IMG/VR virus record: IMGVR_UViG_3300044645_000191
Coordinates: 1 to 23,563 of that record
Origin: a virus
DNA length: 23,563 nt
Strand: one strand, 5' to 3'
Shown here: positions 13,109 to 18,503 of the stretch, piece by piece
Layout of the letters: each line of letters opens with the position of its first letter
Numbering within the stretch: position 1 is the first letter of the stretch
The notes under the pieces: generated by a model
What the model was told of the DNA's origin: nothing
Seen by the model: the letters and a program-made list of their open reading frames with translations, nothing else
The model's database searches: none
Translations under genes and position numbers: made by a program

Positions 13109-13665
13109 TATAATAATCCGTCTAAAGTGTCCTTTTGGTCCTGTGTCAATTCGTATTTAGTCAAAGCATCTTTGGCTTGCTTGCGCTGGGCATCGGTTCC
13201 GTTTAGGTAGCGAACTATGTAGGCGAATTGCTCGTCGGTTGGCTTGGTCTTTACAACCGCTGCAACCTTTGGTGAATGGTCATTAGTTGCGTCAGGGTCT
13301 TTTGTATCGTCGATTAATAGGAGACCCGAAAGCGCATACTTTCGAGCATATGAGCTGCTGCTTCCGAAACTTTGCGCCACATCCATACCCTTGCGGTTGA
13401 TGTCTATGCCTGCTTGGGCAGTTACTGTTCTTCCTTCAGTTCTGCCTTCTTTGTCTACCTGAATAGATACTGTGCTTTCTATGAATAAAATATCACTTAC
13501 CTCTTTTAATTCGTCTTTAATCGTCAAGGTGCATTCGTATTTCAATAGTAAAGGCTTTAGAGCTTCTAGGATATCTTCGCAGTTTCTATACTTGTACTTG
13601 CCAAATGCGTTGAATTGGCTCTTGGGAGCTTTAAGCTCGTTTTGAATTAGAATTAGTTCTTTCAT
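13108..13665 (-). CDS. erf: ERF-family single-strand annealing protein
   Basis: This recombinase anneals complementary single strands, as P22 Erf does in circularising phage DNA and in recombination-dependent replication. The ERF domain shows KYKYRNCEDILEALKPLL (residues ~23-40), a strand-rich middle and the diagnostic GSSSSYARKYALSGLLLIDDTKDPDATND (~101-128). The C-terminal ~55 residues (DEQFAYIVRYLNGTDAQRK and onward) are helical and separate. At 185 residues it is typical of shorter ERFs. It starts behind the AAACACCTATG leader and couples to the Gp157-family gene, followed further on by RusA, so a full annealing-and-resolution pathway is encoded here. Confidence 0.9.
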   Translation of the reverse strand: MKELILIQNELKAPKSQFNAFGKYKYRNCEDILEALKPLLLKYECTLTIKDELKEVSDILFIESTVSIQVDKEGRTEGRTVTAQAGIDINRKGMDVAQSFGSSSSYARKYALSGLLLIDDTKDPDATNDHSPKVAAVVKTKPTDEQFAYIVRYLNGTDAQRKQAKDALTKYELTQDQKDTLDGLL

Positions 13666-13679
13666 AGGTGTTTAGTTGT

Positions 13680-13955
13680 TTAAATGTTACGTTCAATGTT
13701 TAGTACTACTTCGTAAATAAGAGAGTTGGTAGGTGTCACCTCATCCCAGCCGTTGGTCTCTTCGTTAAACTTCGTGATTGATTTGGTTGTCTCAATCTCA
13801 ACCTCAACCTCAGAGTCTCCGCAGTAATCCCAGTCGGCTTCCTCTCCGCATTGCTTTACCTCGTAATGACCAGTCCAGCAATACTCTTCGCCTTCGTAAT
13901 AGAATAGCACCTCTTGGTCGAGGTACATTTCAGAATCGTTAAATAGTTTTCCCAT
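13680..13955 (-). CDS. Very acidic small protein (91 aa)
   Basis: No family is recognised. The protein has 23 acidic and 5 basic residues in 91, with dense clusters (EGEEYCW, GEEADWDYCGDSEVEVEIE), so its pI must be low. Strand-rich, strongly acidic small phage proteins include DNA mimics that block host nucleases or restriction enzymes, but this one has no specific match to Ocr, ArdA or similar proteins. It starts behind the TACACCTATG leader next to the UUCG hairpin and is followed 15 nt later by ERF, so it belongs with the earliest genes. Confidence 0.68.
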   Translation of the reverse strand: MGKLFNDSEMYLDQEVLFYYEGEEYCWTGHYEVKQCGEEADWDYCGDSEVEVEIETTKSITKFNEETNGWDEVTPTNSLIYEVVLNIERNI

Positions 13956-13971
13956 AGGTGTAGAAAGTTAT

Positions 13972-13985
13972 GCCCCCGAAGGGGC
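13972..13985 (-). promoter_or_regulatory. cUUCGg tetraloop hairpin in the early-operon leader
   Basis: On the minus strand GCCCC-TTCG-GGGGC forms a 5-bp all-G/C stem capped by a UUCG tetraloop, a highly stable RNA hairpin. No T run follows on the minus strand, so it is not a standard terminator. It lies 8 nt after the stop of one gene and 16 nt before the ATG of the next, where it may stop exonucleases or mark a processing site. Confidence 0.6.
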
Positions 13986-13992
13986 GTTTGGT

Positions 13993-14238
13993 TTATCTTA
14001 AGAATAGTTCAGGCATTGAGTTAATTAATTCCATTTGTTGTTTAATTAATTTTCTACCGCCCATTCCACCAATGCCTTCGCCTGTTTCTTTGATTGATGC
14101 GGTGTACTTTGTTGTTGACCATGCTGATTTTTTGCAAATAATGAAATGACTATACGCTTGAACTACGAAAGTCATGTTTGAATACTGAACTTCAATTGTT
14201 TTAATTTTTCTTGTTTTGTTGTTTTCTAGCGTTTTCAT
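13993..14238 (-). CDS. Hypothetical protein (81 aa), first gene of the early operon
   Basis: I recognise no family. The protein begins MKTLENNKTRKIKTIEVQYSNM, is basic, and includes a strand (TFVVQAYSHFIICKK), an AWSTTKYTASI turn and a Gly-rich GEGIGGMGGRKL loop. The start at ATG 14238 is preferred over one at 14274 because it carries the AACACTATG leader shared with other early genes; the longer form would add a Thr/His-rich, low-complexity extension. As the first minus-strand gene after the divergent region it is probably among the first expressed. Confidence 0.65.
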   Translation of the reverse strand: MKTLENNKTRKIKTIEVQYSNMTFVVQAYSHFIICKKSAWSTTKYTASIKETGEGIGGMGGRKLIKQQMELINSMPELFLR

Positions 14239-14375
14239 AGTGTTTTGGTGTTTTGTTGTTGTTTGATGAGTCAAATATCTTAGAAATAAATTAGAATAAA
14301 AAATATTTATAACTTTTTTTTTAACAAAAAGCGATATTTTTTTTCCGTCTCGTTTTTTATGCTTTTAACTTGCGT
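14239..14375. promoter_or_regulatory. Divergent A+T-rich intergenic region
   Basis: This 137-nt gap separates the minus-strand early operon from the plus-strand cassette and must carry both promoters. It contains long A and T runs. A minus-strand GATATTTG at 14278-14271 is one base off the TAnnTTTG box, without a -33 TTG. I see no clear promoter toward the plus strand either, so one or both promoters may use a different sigma factor or a phage activator. Confidence 0.5.
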
Positions 14376-14681
14376 ATGGAAGAGGCACAAATAATTAATC
14401 CGTTTGGCTACCTAAGCGCAACCAAGGTGCTAGACGAGAACAGAAAGCCAGTAGACTGGTGGCATCAATATCTTGAGTTTAACCAAGCCGTTGCAGAAAA
14501 CGAATTTTATATTCTGTTTGCCGATGGCTTACTTGTTAAAAAAGGAAAATCTAAATTTAAGACCTCTCAATATGTTAAAGGCGAAAAGTACTTGGACTTT
14601 AAGACGTTTTACCACCAAGCGAAATCTGAAAAAGATTCCAGCGATGCTTGGGTTTTGTATGGTGACAATTTGCCTTATTAA
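14376..14681 (+). CDS. Hypothetical protein (101 aa), first gene of plus-strand cassette
   Basis: The protein starts MEEAQIINPFGYLSATKVLDEN and is soluble and aromatic-rich (PVDWWHQYLEFNQAV, FYILFADGLLVKK, KYLDFKTFYHQAK), ending LYGDNLPY. No family is recognised. ATG 14376 is chosen over an in-frame TTG six nt upstream. It opens a short operon that runs against nearly all other genes here, which marks the cassette as a separately controlled or acquired unit. Confidence 0.65.
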   Translation: MEEAQIINPFGYLSATKVLDENRKPVDWWHQYLEFNQAVAENEFYILFADGLLVKKGKSKFKTSQYVKGEKYLDFKTFYHQAKSEKDSSDAWVLYGDNLPY

Positions 14682-14707
14682 ATGGTTGTATGAATTTCTA
14701 AAAATAC

Positions 14708-14977
14708 ATGGATAAGAATTTTTTTGCCGTACAGGTTACCATTGTACTTGAGGAAATACGGGATTTGCTAATTGCTAAAAATCAAAAATACGGCAACTCT
14801 GCATTAGAGCCTTTAGTTGTTTTCAGTCACTTGTCCGCAAAAGAAGGACTACTGGTCCGCATCGATGACAAGCTAAAGAGAATTAAAAACGGAAGCTTAG
14901 AACGAGACGACGAGGATGTTATAAACGATTTGATTGGTTACCTTGTCTTGCTAAAGATTATTGGAAATGAGTCCTGA
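14708..14977 (+). CDS. Nmad1/DUF1599-like protein
   Basis: The 89-residue protein matches the nucleotide-modification-associated domain 1 pattern: EEIRDLLIAKNQKYGNSALEPLVVFS, then EGLLVRIDDKLKRIKNG, then DEDVINDLIGYLVLLKI. The helices carry Glu and Asp pairs like those of MazG/dUTPase-type all-alpha nucleotide pyrophosphohydrolases, with conserved Glu15/16, Asp53, Asp70 and Asp74 in suitable positions. The family is linked by context to base-modification systems in phages, which makes nucleotide binding or hydrolysis likely. It overlaps the 65-residue gene by 11 nt. Confidence 0.78.
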   Translation: MDKNFFAVQVTIVLEEIRDLLIAKNQKYGNSALEPLVVFSHLSAKEGLLVRIDDKLKRIKNGSLERDDEDVINDLIGYLVLLKIIGNES

Positions 14978-15164
14978 TATCGCAAAATGCATGGGGACAG
15001 ATTGTCCCTACAAAGAAACGTGTTACCGCTATACATCTAAGCCTAGCGATTGGCAAAGCTATTTCTTAGAACCTCCAATTAAAGACGGAAAATGTGATAT
15101 GTATTGGGGAGACCTAGCAGAGTCCATTTGGGGTCAACTTAAAGAAATAGTCAAGCCTAAATAA
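14967..15164 (+). CDS. Four-Cys small phage protein (65 aa)
   Basis: The start is taken at ATG 14967; a TTG six nt upstream is also in frame. Cysteines at 8, 13, 19 and 43 (KCMGTDCPYKETCYRY; KCDMYW) could bind zinc or an Fe-S cluster. The segment DWQSYFLEPP joins the two halves. I recall this C...CP....CYRY...DWQxYF..PP....CDxYW pattern from Bacteroidota phages, without known function. It overlaps the Nmad1-like gene by 11 nt, so the two are probably translated together. Confidence 0.7.
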   Translation: MSPDIAKCMGTDCPYKETCYRYTSKPSDWQSYFLEPPIKDGKCDMYWGDLAESIWGQLKEIVKPK

Positions 15165-15173
15165 GTAACCTAT

Positions 15174-15197
15174 AAGTTCACAAAATGGGAACTTTTA
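15174..15197. terminator. Terminator-like hairpin between converging operons
   Basis: AAGTTC (15174-15179) and GAACTT (15189-15194) form a 6-bp stem with a 9-nt loop, followed by TTATTAACC. It lies 10 nt beyond the plus-strand cassette and just before the end of the converging membrane-protein gene. The stem is short, so termination strength is uncertain. Confidence 0.4.
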
Positions 15198-15204
15198 TTA
15201 ACCT

Positions 15205-15738
15205 TTAGAACAACTTTTTTGCAACGCCTATTTGATGAATTCTTTGCATAGGCTGAAATTGGTAACTAAATAAATATTTGTTGTCCAAGTAGCTTACGGA
15301 TGCGGTAGGCTGAAGCAATGAATTGACACCACCACCCAAGTAAATTCCTTTCGGTTTTTGTACAATTGTTCTAGTTTCTGTGTTCGTAATTGTGTTGGTT
15401 ACTACTGGCAATTTATAATCGTTTGTAGCGGTCATTTTAAGCACCTCTCCAAGGACTTCACCGCTTATGCTTGTACTTCCATGCTCAAATGGAAAAGACG
15501 CCGTAAATTGGCTAATTTGTGGCTTAAAATCGATTAGTATTGTATCCCTTAAAACTTCGGTTTTTATCTTGGTTTTAGGGATATAAACCGTCTCCAATTT
15601 GTCGACAAACAAAGTGTCCGTTTTTGTCACGGTTTCAAACTTGTAGACAGTCTCTTGCTCGTGTCTAGGGTAGACCACAAAGGTTAAGATTACCCCTCCA
15701 AGAAAAGCTAAGATTGCGATTTGAATTCTTTGGTCCAT
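15205..15738 (-). CDS. N-terminally anchored phage membrane protein (177 aa)
   Basis: A single hydrophobic segment near the N-terminus (IAILAFLGGVILTFVVY, about residues 7-23) is followed by a soluble domain rich in Thr and Val, probably beta-stranded (TVTKTDTLFVDKLETVYIPK, TNTITNTETRTIVQKPKG). It ends in GIYLGGGVNSLLQPTASVSYLDNKYLFSYQF. The layout, an anchor plus periplasmic domain in a lysis operon, resembles Bacteroidota phage proteins in the position of spanins, but no spanin motif or lipobox is seen. It overlaps the 73-residue gene by 1 nt (TAATG). Confidence 0.72.
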   Translation of the reverse strand: MDQRIQIAILAFLGGVILTFVVYPRHEQETVYKFETVTKTDTLFVDKLETVYIPKTKIKTEVLRDTILIDFKPQISQFTASFPFEHGSTSISGEVLGEVLKMTATNDYKLPVVTNTITNTETRTIVQKPKGIYLGGGVNSLLQPTASVSYLDNKYLFSYQFQPMQRIHQIGVAKKLF

Positions 15739-15959
15739 TATTTGTCTAAGTCAATATTTTCCTCGTAAAGTAAAGTCCTTAGCTGGTCACGACAAGCTTG
15801 GTAAACTTGGTGCTGGTCATCGTTTAGGTCTTCGTATTTAATCTTAGAGCGCAACCATTGGTCAAATTCATTTAAAACGCAATGCATTGAGCTTGCATTT
15901 ACCGCCATATACCATCCATGTTGGTCCTCAGGCAATTCAAATATTAGCTTGGCTTTCAT
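15738..15959 (-). CDS. Conserved small phage protein (73 aa)
   Basis: The protein begins MKAKLIFELPEDQHGWYMAVN and continues with MHCVLNEFDQWLRSKIKY and VYQACRDQLRTLLYE. I recall this opening (MKAKLxFxLPED...F..A.....Y...L.....LR...K) from many phages of both Firmicutes and Bacteroidota; no function is known. Its start overlaps the phosphoesterase stop in an ATGA junction and its stop overlaps the next ATG by 1 nt, so it is firmly within the lysis operon. Confidence 0.75.
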   Translation of the reverse strand: MKAKLIFELPEDQHGWYMAVNASSMHCVLNEFDQWLRSKIKYEDLNDDQHQVYQACRDQLRTLLYEENIDLDK

Positions 15960-16837
15960 AACGGAAATTTACAAGAATCGACTAGCAATTCCCAAGTATC
16001 ACTTTCTTTAGTTCTTATTCGTCTGCCATCTAGATTTAAAATTCTACCTCCAGTTGGCTTAATTGGTGCGCCTCTTTCAATATGCCATCCTCCAAATCCG
16101 TCTTCATACTCTTCCTTATAAGCCCCAGTAATAGCAAGATGGATTTGCTTTTGTACTAACTCATGGCAATGCTTTCCTGTATTATATTGAACCGCATCCC
16201 TAGCATCGTTTCTGCTGGAGTTCTCGTGAATGTGTCCCATTACAAAAATGTCCATGTTTTCATACATTTCAAGCGCACGAGTTAGGTTAATCGCTCCCTT
16301 AGTTACGACTCCACCGCCTCCGCTTCCATGAAAGTATTTTAGCATCTTCGTCATAAAAGTATTGCCTTCCAATTGCTTTTTAAGCACAAGCCAGCCTCCA
16401 TAACCTCCAGTATAAACGCTTGTCTTGTTGGTGTAATTCAGCAAGTCAATAAACCTTTGCAATGGGTCGGTCTCAAGATTCTTGATAATTGCCGTCTCAT
16501 GGTTTCCGTAACCGATAACCGTTAAAAAACTGGCATAAGGAGACCACCAATCAACTGCATCCTCAATTACTGCGTCAATATAATTTGCCTTGTTATGCTC
16601 AGGTAGTACGTCTTTTTTACTTCGTCTTGGGTCGTACTTACCCTGCATTAAACAAAAGAAATCGCCGTTTATAAAGATTGGCATTTCTTGTTCTTTGCAG
16701 TAGTCCAAGTGACGCTTTAGTTTTTCTCTGTCGCATTTAGGATTGTCCCAGTGTATGTCAGATAATAAAGCAATTTTGGACTCTGTTTGGTCAAGGCTAA
16801 TTTGATGCAAATTCCTTGAGATTTTTTTGATTTCCAT
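15956..16837 (-). CDS. Calcineurin-like metallophosphoesterase
   Basis: This is a two-metal phosphoesterase of about 293 residues. The family motifs are in order: SDIHWD (residues 26-31), NGDFF (57-61), GYGNHE (109-114), a His before GSGGGG (170) and GHIHE (201-205), covering the usual Asp, Asn and His metal ligands. Substrates in the family range from phosphoproteins to cyclic nucleotides and DNA ends (Mre11/SbcD), and none can be chosen from sequence. It starts at ATG 16837, sharing the last base of the endolysin's TGA; a TTG codon three nt earlier is possible. Location between endolysin and a small conserved gene is unusual for a DNA-repair enzyme. Confidence 0.87.
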   Translation of the reverse strand: MEIKKISRNLHQISLDQTESKIALLSDIHWDNPKCDREKLKRHLDYCKEQEMPIFINGDFFCLMQGKYDPRRSKKDVLPEHNKANYIDAVIEDAVDWWSPYASFLTVIGYGNHETAIIKNLETDPLQRFIDLLNYTNKTSVYTGGYGGWLVLKKQLEGNTFMTKMLKYFHGSGGGGVVTKGAINLTRALEMYENMDIFVMGHIHENSSRNDARDAVQYNTGKHCHELVQKQIHLAITGAYKEEYEDGFGGWHIERGAPIKPTGGRILNLDGRRIRTKESDTWELLVDSCKFPL

Positions 16838-17298
16838 CAAATAGCTAGATAGGTTGTTTTTCCGTTAGTCCTTATGGCTTTCAGCTTTTGCTTTCGGTTT
16901 CCGCTTTTCATAAAGCTAACATGAACCCAGTCGGGGTTAAAATCTGTTCCAAACTCCCAAATAAGCTGGTCAAAGTCTAGCTTGTTTTTTATGAAATCAA
17001 ATACCATTCGATTAGTCACTTCTCCATTGCCTCCATCCATGTCGATGTCGATGGCTTGACCTTTGCAATGCTGAGAGGAAGGACTGCCCTTAATGAACTC
17101 GTTAAGAGCCTTGCTTCTGTAACCGCTAGAAATAAAAATAGGCACTCCAAAGTGCGCTCGAATCGGTTCGAATACTCTCTCTGCTAAAATCTTAAAGTTT
17201 TCAAGATGTTCTGCCGTAGGAGTATTATCTATTCCGTGCCTCTTACCCGTTTCACTTCTAGTTAATTCAGCTAGATTTAAGTTAGGACTGATTTTCAT
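16837..17298 (-). CDS. M15-family peptidase (endolysin)
   Basis: This zinc peptidase cuts the peptide stems of peptidoglycan and probably acts as the lysis enzyme. The motifs of the M15 (peptidase_M15_3) family are present: SSGYRS (57-62), SQHCKGQAIDID with zinc ligands His77 and Asp84, and DWVHVS with His126. The length of 153 residues is normal for the single-domain type. There is no signal peptide, so it needs a holin to reach the wall. It overlaps the upstream membrane-protein gene by 17 nt, consistent with holin-endolysin order. Confidence 0.9.
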   Translation of the reverse strand: MKISPNLNLAELTRSETGKRHGIDNTPTAEHLENFKILAERVFEPIRAHFGVPIFISSGYRSKALNEFIKGSPSSQHCKGQAIDIDMDGGNGEVTNRMVFDFIKNKLDFDQLIWEFGTDFNPDWVHVSFMKSGNRKQKLKAIRTNGKTTYLAI

Positions 17299-17512
17299 TT
17301 TTGTCGGTTGGTTTTTTAAATATCTTCTCAGCAGCCGTGATGCCTAAAGCAGCAGCAGACAATGCAGCTACTGAATAAACTAAAGCGTCATTTGGGTTAA
17401 AATACAAAGTCCAACATAAGGCAATTGCAGTTAGAACACCAACAAGCCTTTTGCTAGATGCTTGTCCGTTTTCAGATAGAAAACCACTAGACCACTCGAA
17501 AAACTTTTTCAT
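17282..17512 (-). CDS. Small membrane protein, holin candidate (76 aa)
   Basis: The N-terminus is amphipathic and polar (MKKFFEWSSGFLSENGQASS), followed by two hydrophobic segments (LVGVLTAIALCWTLYF and LVYSVAALSAAALGITAAE) and a charged C-terminus (KIFKKPTDKNENQS). This two-helix layout with polar tails is compatible with class II holins. It lies directly before the endolysin, overlapping it by 17 nt, and its ATG overlaps the stop of the 41-residue basic gene. The assignment is from topology and position, with no recognised family. Confidence 0.7.
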   Translation of the reverse strand: MKKFFEWSSGFLSENGQASSKRLVGVLTAIALCWTLYFNPNDALVYSVAALSAAALGITAAEKIFKKPTDKNENQS

Positions 17513-17634
17513 CTTCCTTGACCTCTGTATTTACTTACCTTTTTTCCTTTAGGCGTGTTTAAATTCTTTGCTTTGCCCTCTCGCTTTTTTCCAAATGCAG
17601 ATGGCTTGCTATTAGCATTACTTCCCTTCTTCAT
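17509..17634 (-). CDS. Highly basic micro-protein (41 aa)
   Basis: The frame starts at ATG 17634, inside the end of the upstream membrane-protein gene, and ends at a TGA that overlaps the next ATG (ATGA). It has 11 Lys, 3 Arg and only one Glu in 41 residues, with Gly, Ser and Asn filling the rest (SNANSKPSAFGKKREGK). Such a protein should be disordered and bind nucleic acid or the membrane surface. The two junctions make it credible. Function is unknown. Confidence 0.55.
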   Translation of the reverse strand: MKKGSNANSKPSAFGKKREGKAKNLNTPKGKKVSKYRGQGR

Positions 17635-17821
17635 CTTTTCTTTTTTCGTAGACTGCTTTCTCGTTTTTAATCTTGTAGACTAGGTAGACAATCGAGAGAA
17701 TCGAAATGACTAGCGTAAAAATTACGTTGATAAATTCTAGCCCGATTGCTTGTAAGACGTTGGCCATGATTGCGACCAACGTAGATGGTACTCCTATTTC
17801 GTCTTTTTGCAATAAATTCAT
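17618..17821 (-). CDS. Small membrane protein, second holin candidate (67 aa)
   Basis: Starting at ATG 17821 (a TTG nine nt upstream is also in frame), the protein has hydrophobic stretches at about residues 12-27 (STLVAIMANVLQAIGLEF) and 30-50 (NVIFTLVISILSIVYLVYKI), followed by a charged tail (KNEKAVYEKRKDEEGK). A membrane anchor with a charged C-terminus is common to holins and antiholins. It is the first gene after the terminator at 17872-17896. A possible TATTTTTG box lies at 17853-17846, without a -33 TTG. Which of the two membrane proteins is the holin cannot be decided here. Confidence 0.65.
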   Translation of the reverse strand: MNLLQKDEIGVPSTLVAIMANVLQAIGLEFINVIFTLVISILSIVYLVYKIKNEKAVYEKRKDEEGK

Positions 17822-17871
17822 TTTTATCAATCGCTAATCGTTTACCAAAAATAAGGCATTTAAAAGGAAAT

Positions 17872-17896
17872 AAAAAAGGCCTATTTCTAGGCCTTT
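17872..17896 (-). terminator. Rho-independent terminator after the tail genes
   Basis: On the minus strand AAAGGCCTA, loop GAAA (a GNRA tetraloop), TAGGCCTTT form a perfect 9-bp stem followed by a T run (TTTTTT overlapping the stem's end). It lies 23 nt after the stop of the 95-residue tail-region gene and separates the tail genes from the lysis operon. Confidence 0.85.
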
Positions 17897-17919
17897 AAAT
17901 CATCGGTGGTGGTTTACCA

Positions 17920-18207
17920 TTACTTTTCCTTTAAAGCCTCGTAGAGAGGCCCTAAAACAAGCACAGTGAACCCTTTAGCCTTGACCTTCTCTTTGATTAG
18001 GTCAGCATCAGATTTGCTTACTTCAATCTCTGCTTCGGAGTAGTAGATTTTCTTAGCCAACTCGTAAAGACGGATTGGGTCTTCTTTCTCTTCGGCAGCA
18101 AACAATGCGTTGCCTACCATTTTAGAAAGGAGCATCTCTTCGCCTTTCTCGTTTTGGATTGCGTTGCCCTCGATGTCAGTTAGGGCGATTGCTAGATTTA
18201 CATTCAT
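17920..18207 (-). CDS. Conserved phage protein (95 aa) of the tail operon
   Basis: The protein starts MNVNLAIALTDIEGNAIQNEKGEEM and includes LLSKMVGNALFAAEEKEDPIRLYELAKKIYY and LIKEKVKAKGFTVLVLGPLYEALKEK. I recall this pattern (L..ALTDLEGNPI.D..G....L...L.NAL......DP.....LA.KIY) from phages of several phyla, with no established function; small assembly proteins of this size are common near tail genes. It ends the tail operon before a strong terminator, and its ATG overlaps the stop of the 93-residue gene (ATGA). Confidence 0.72.
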   Translation of the reverse strand: MNVNLAIALTDIEGNAIQNEKGEEMLLSKMVGNALFAAEEKEDPIRLYELAKKIYYSEAEIEVSKSDADLIKEKVKAKGFTVLVLGPLYEALKEK

Positions 18208-18485
18208 GGTACAAGTGTAAGGTTTAATTTTTCGGCAATATATGCATAGGCTGCATCATTTGTGCCATCCCAAGCAAGATAATCTTCTCCAGTTAAAGAT
18301 AAATTACCTTCAGCAACTGGTTGACTATACACAATTGGCATTGCCTCTGTTCCCTCACCTCCAATAAGAAGCTGGTAGTAGAATGTGCAAGAATTAATTA
18401 AATTGTCTTGACTTGTTGAGTTTAAAAGAGTAGCCTCTAACTCTTGTCCGTTTTTCCATACTTGTACTGGTTCGATTTTTTTCAT
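18204..18485 (-). CDS. Conserved small protein following tail fibre (93 aa)
   Basis: This protein (MKKIEPVQVWKNGQELEATLLN, then CTFYYQLLIGGEG, then LSLTGEDYLAWDG and ending AEKLNLTLVP) belongs to a type I recall next to tail-fibre genes in Bacteroidota phages. The VWKNGQ...FYYQL...GEDY..WD pattern and the closing LNLTL are its hallmarks. It may be a tail or baseplate component or assembly aid; the role is not known. It lies 18 nt after the fibre gene and is coupled to the 95-residue gene by an ATGA junction. Confidence 0.75.
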   Translation of the reverse strand: MKKIEPVQVWKNGQELEATLLNSTSQDNLINSCTFYYQLLIGGEGTEAMPIVYSQPVAEGNLSLTGEDYLAWDGTNDAAYAYIAEKLNLTLVP

Positions 18486-18503
18486 TTGTTGTATTGTTTA
18501 AAG

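Noticed and set aside
14236-14274. Longer form of the first early gene starting at 14274
   Set aside because: The extension is a low-complexity Thr/His-rich stretch, and the shorter start has the conserved AACACTATG leader.
17846-17853. TATTTTTG box as promoter of the lysis operon
   Set aside because: It fits TAnnTTTG but has no TTG at the -33 distance, where the terminator stem lies; kept only as a remark in the gene entry.
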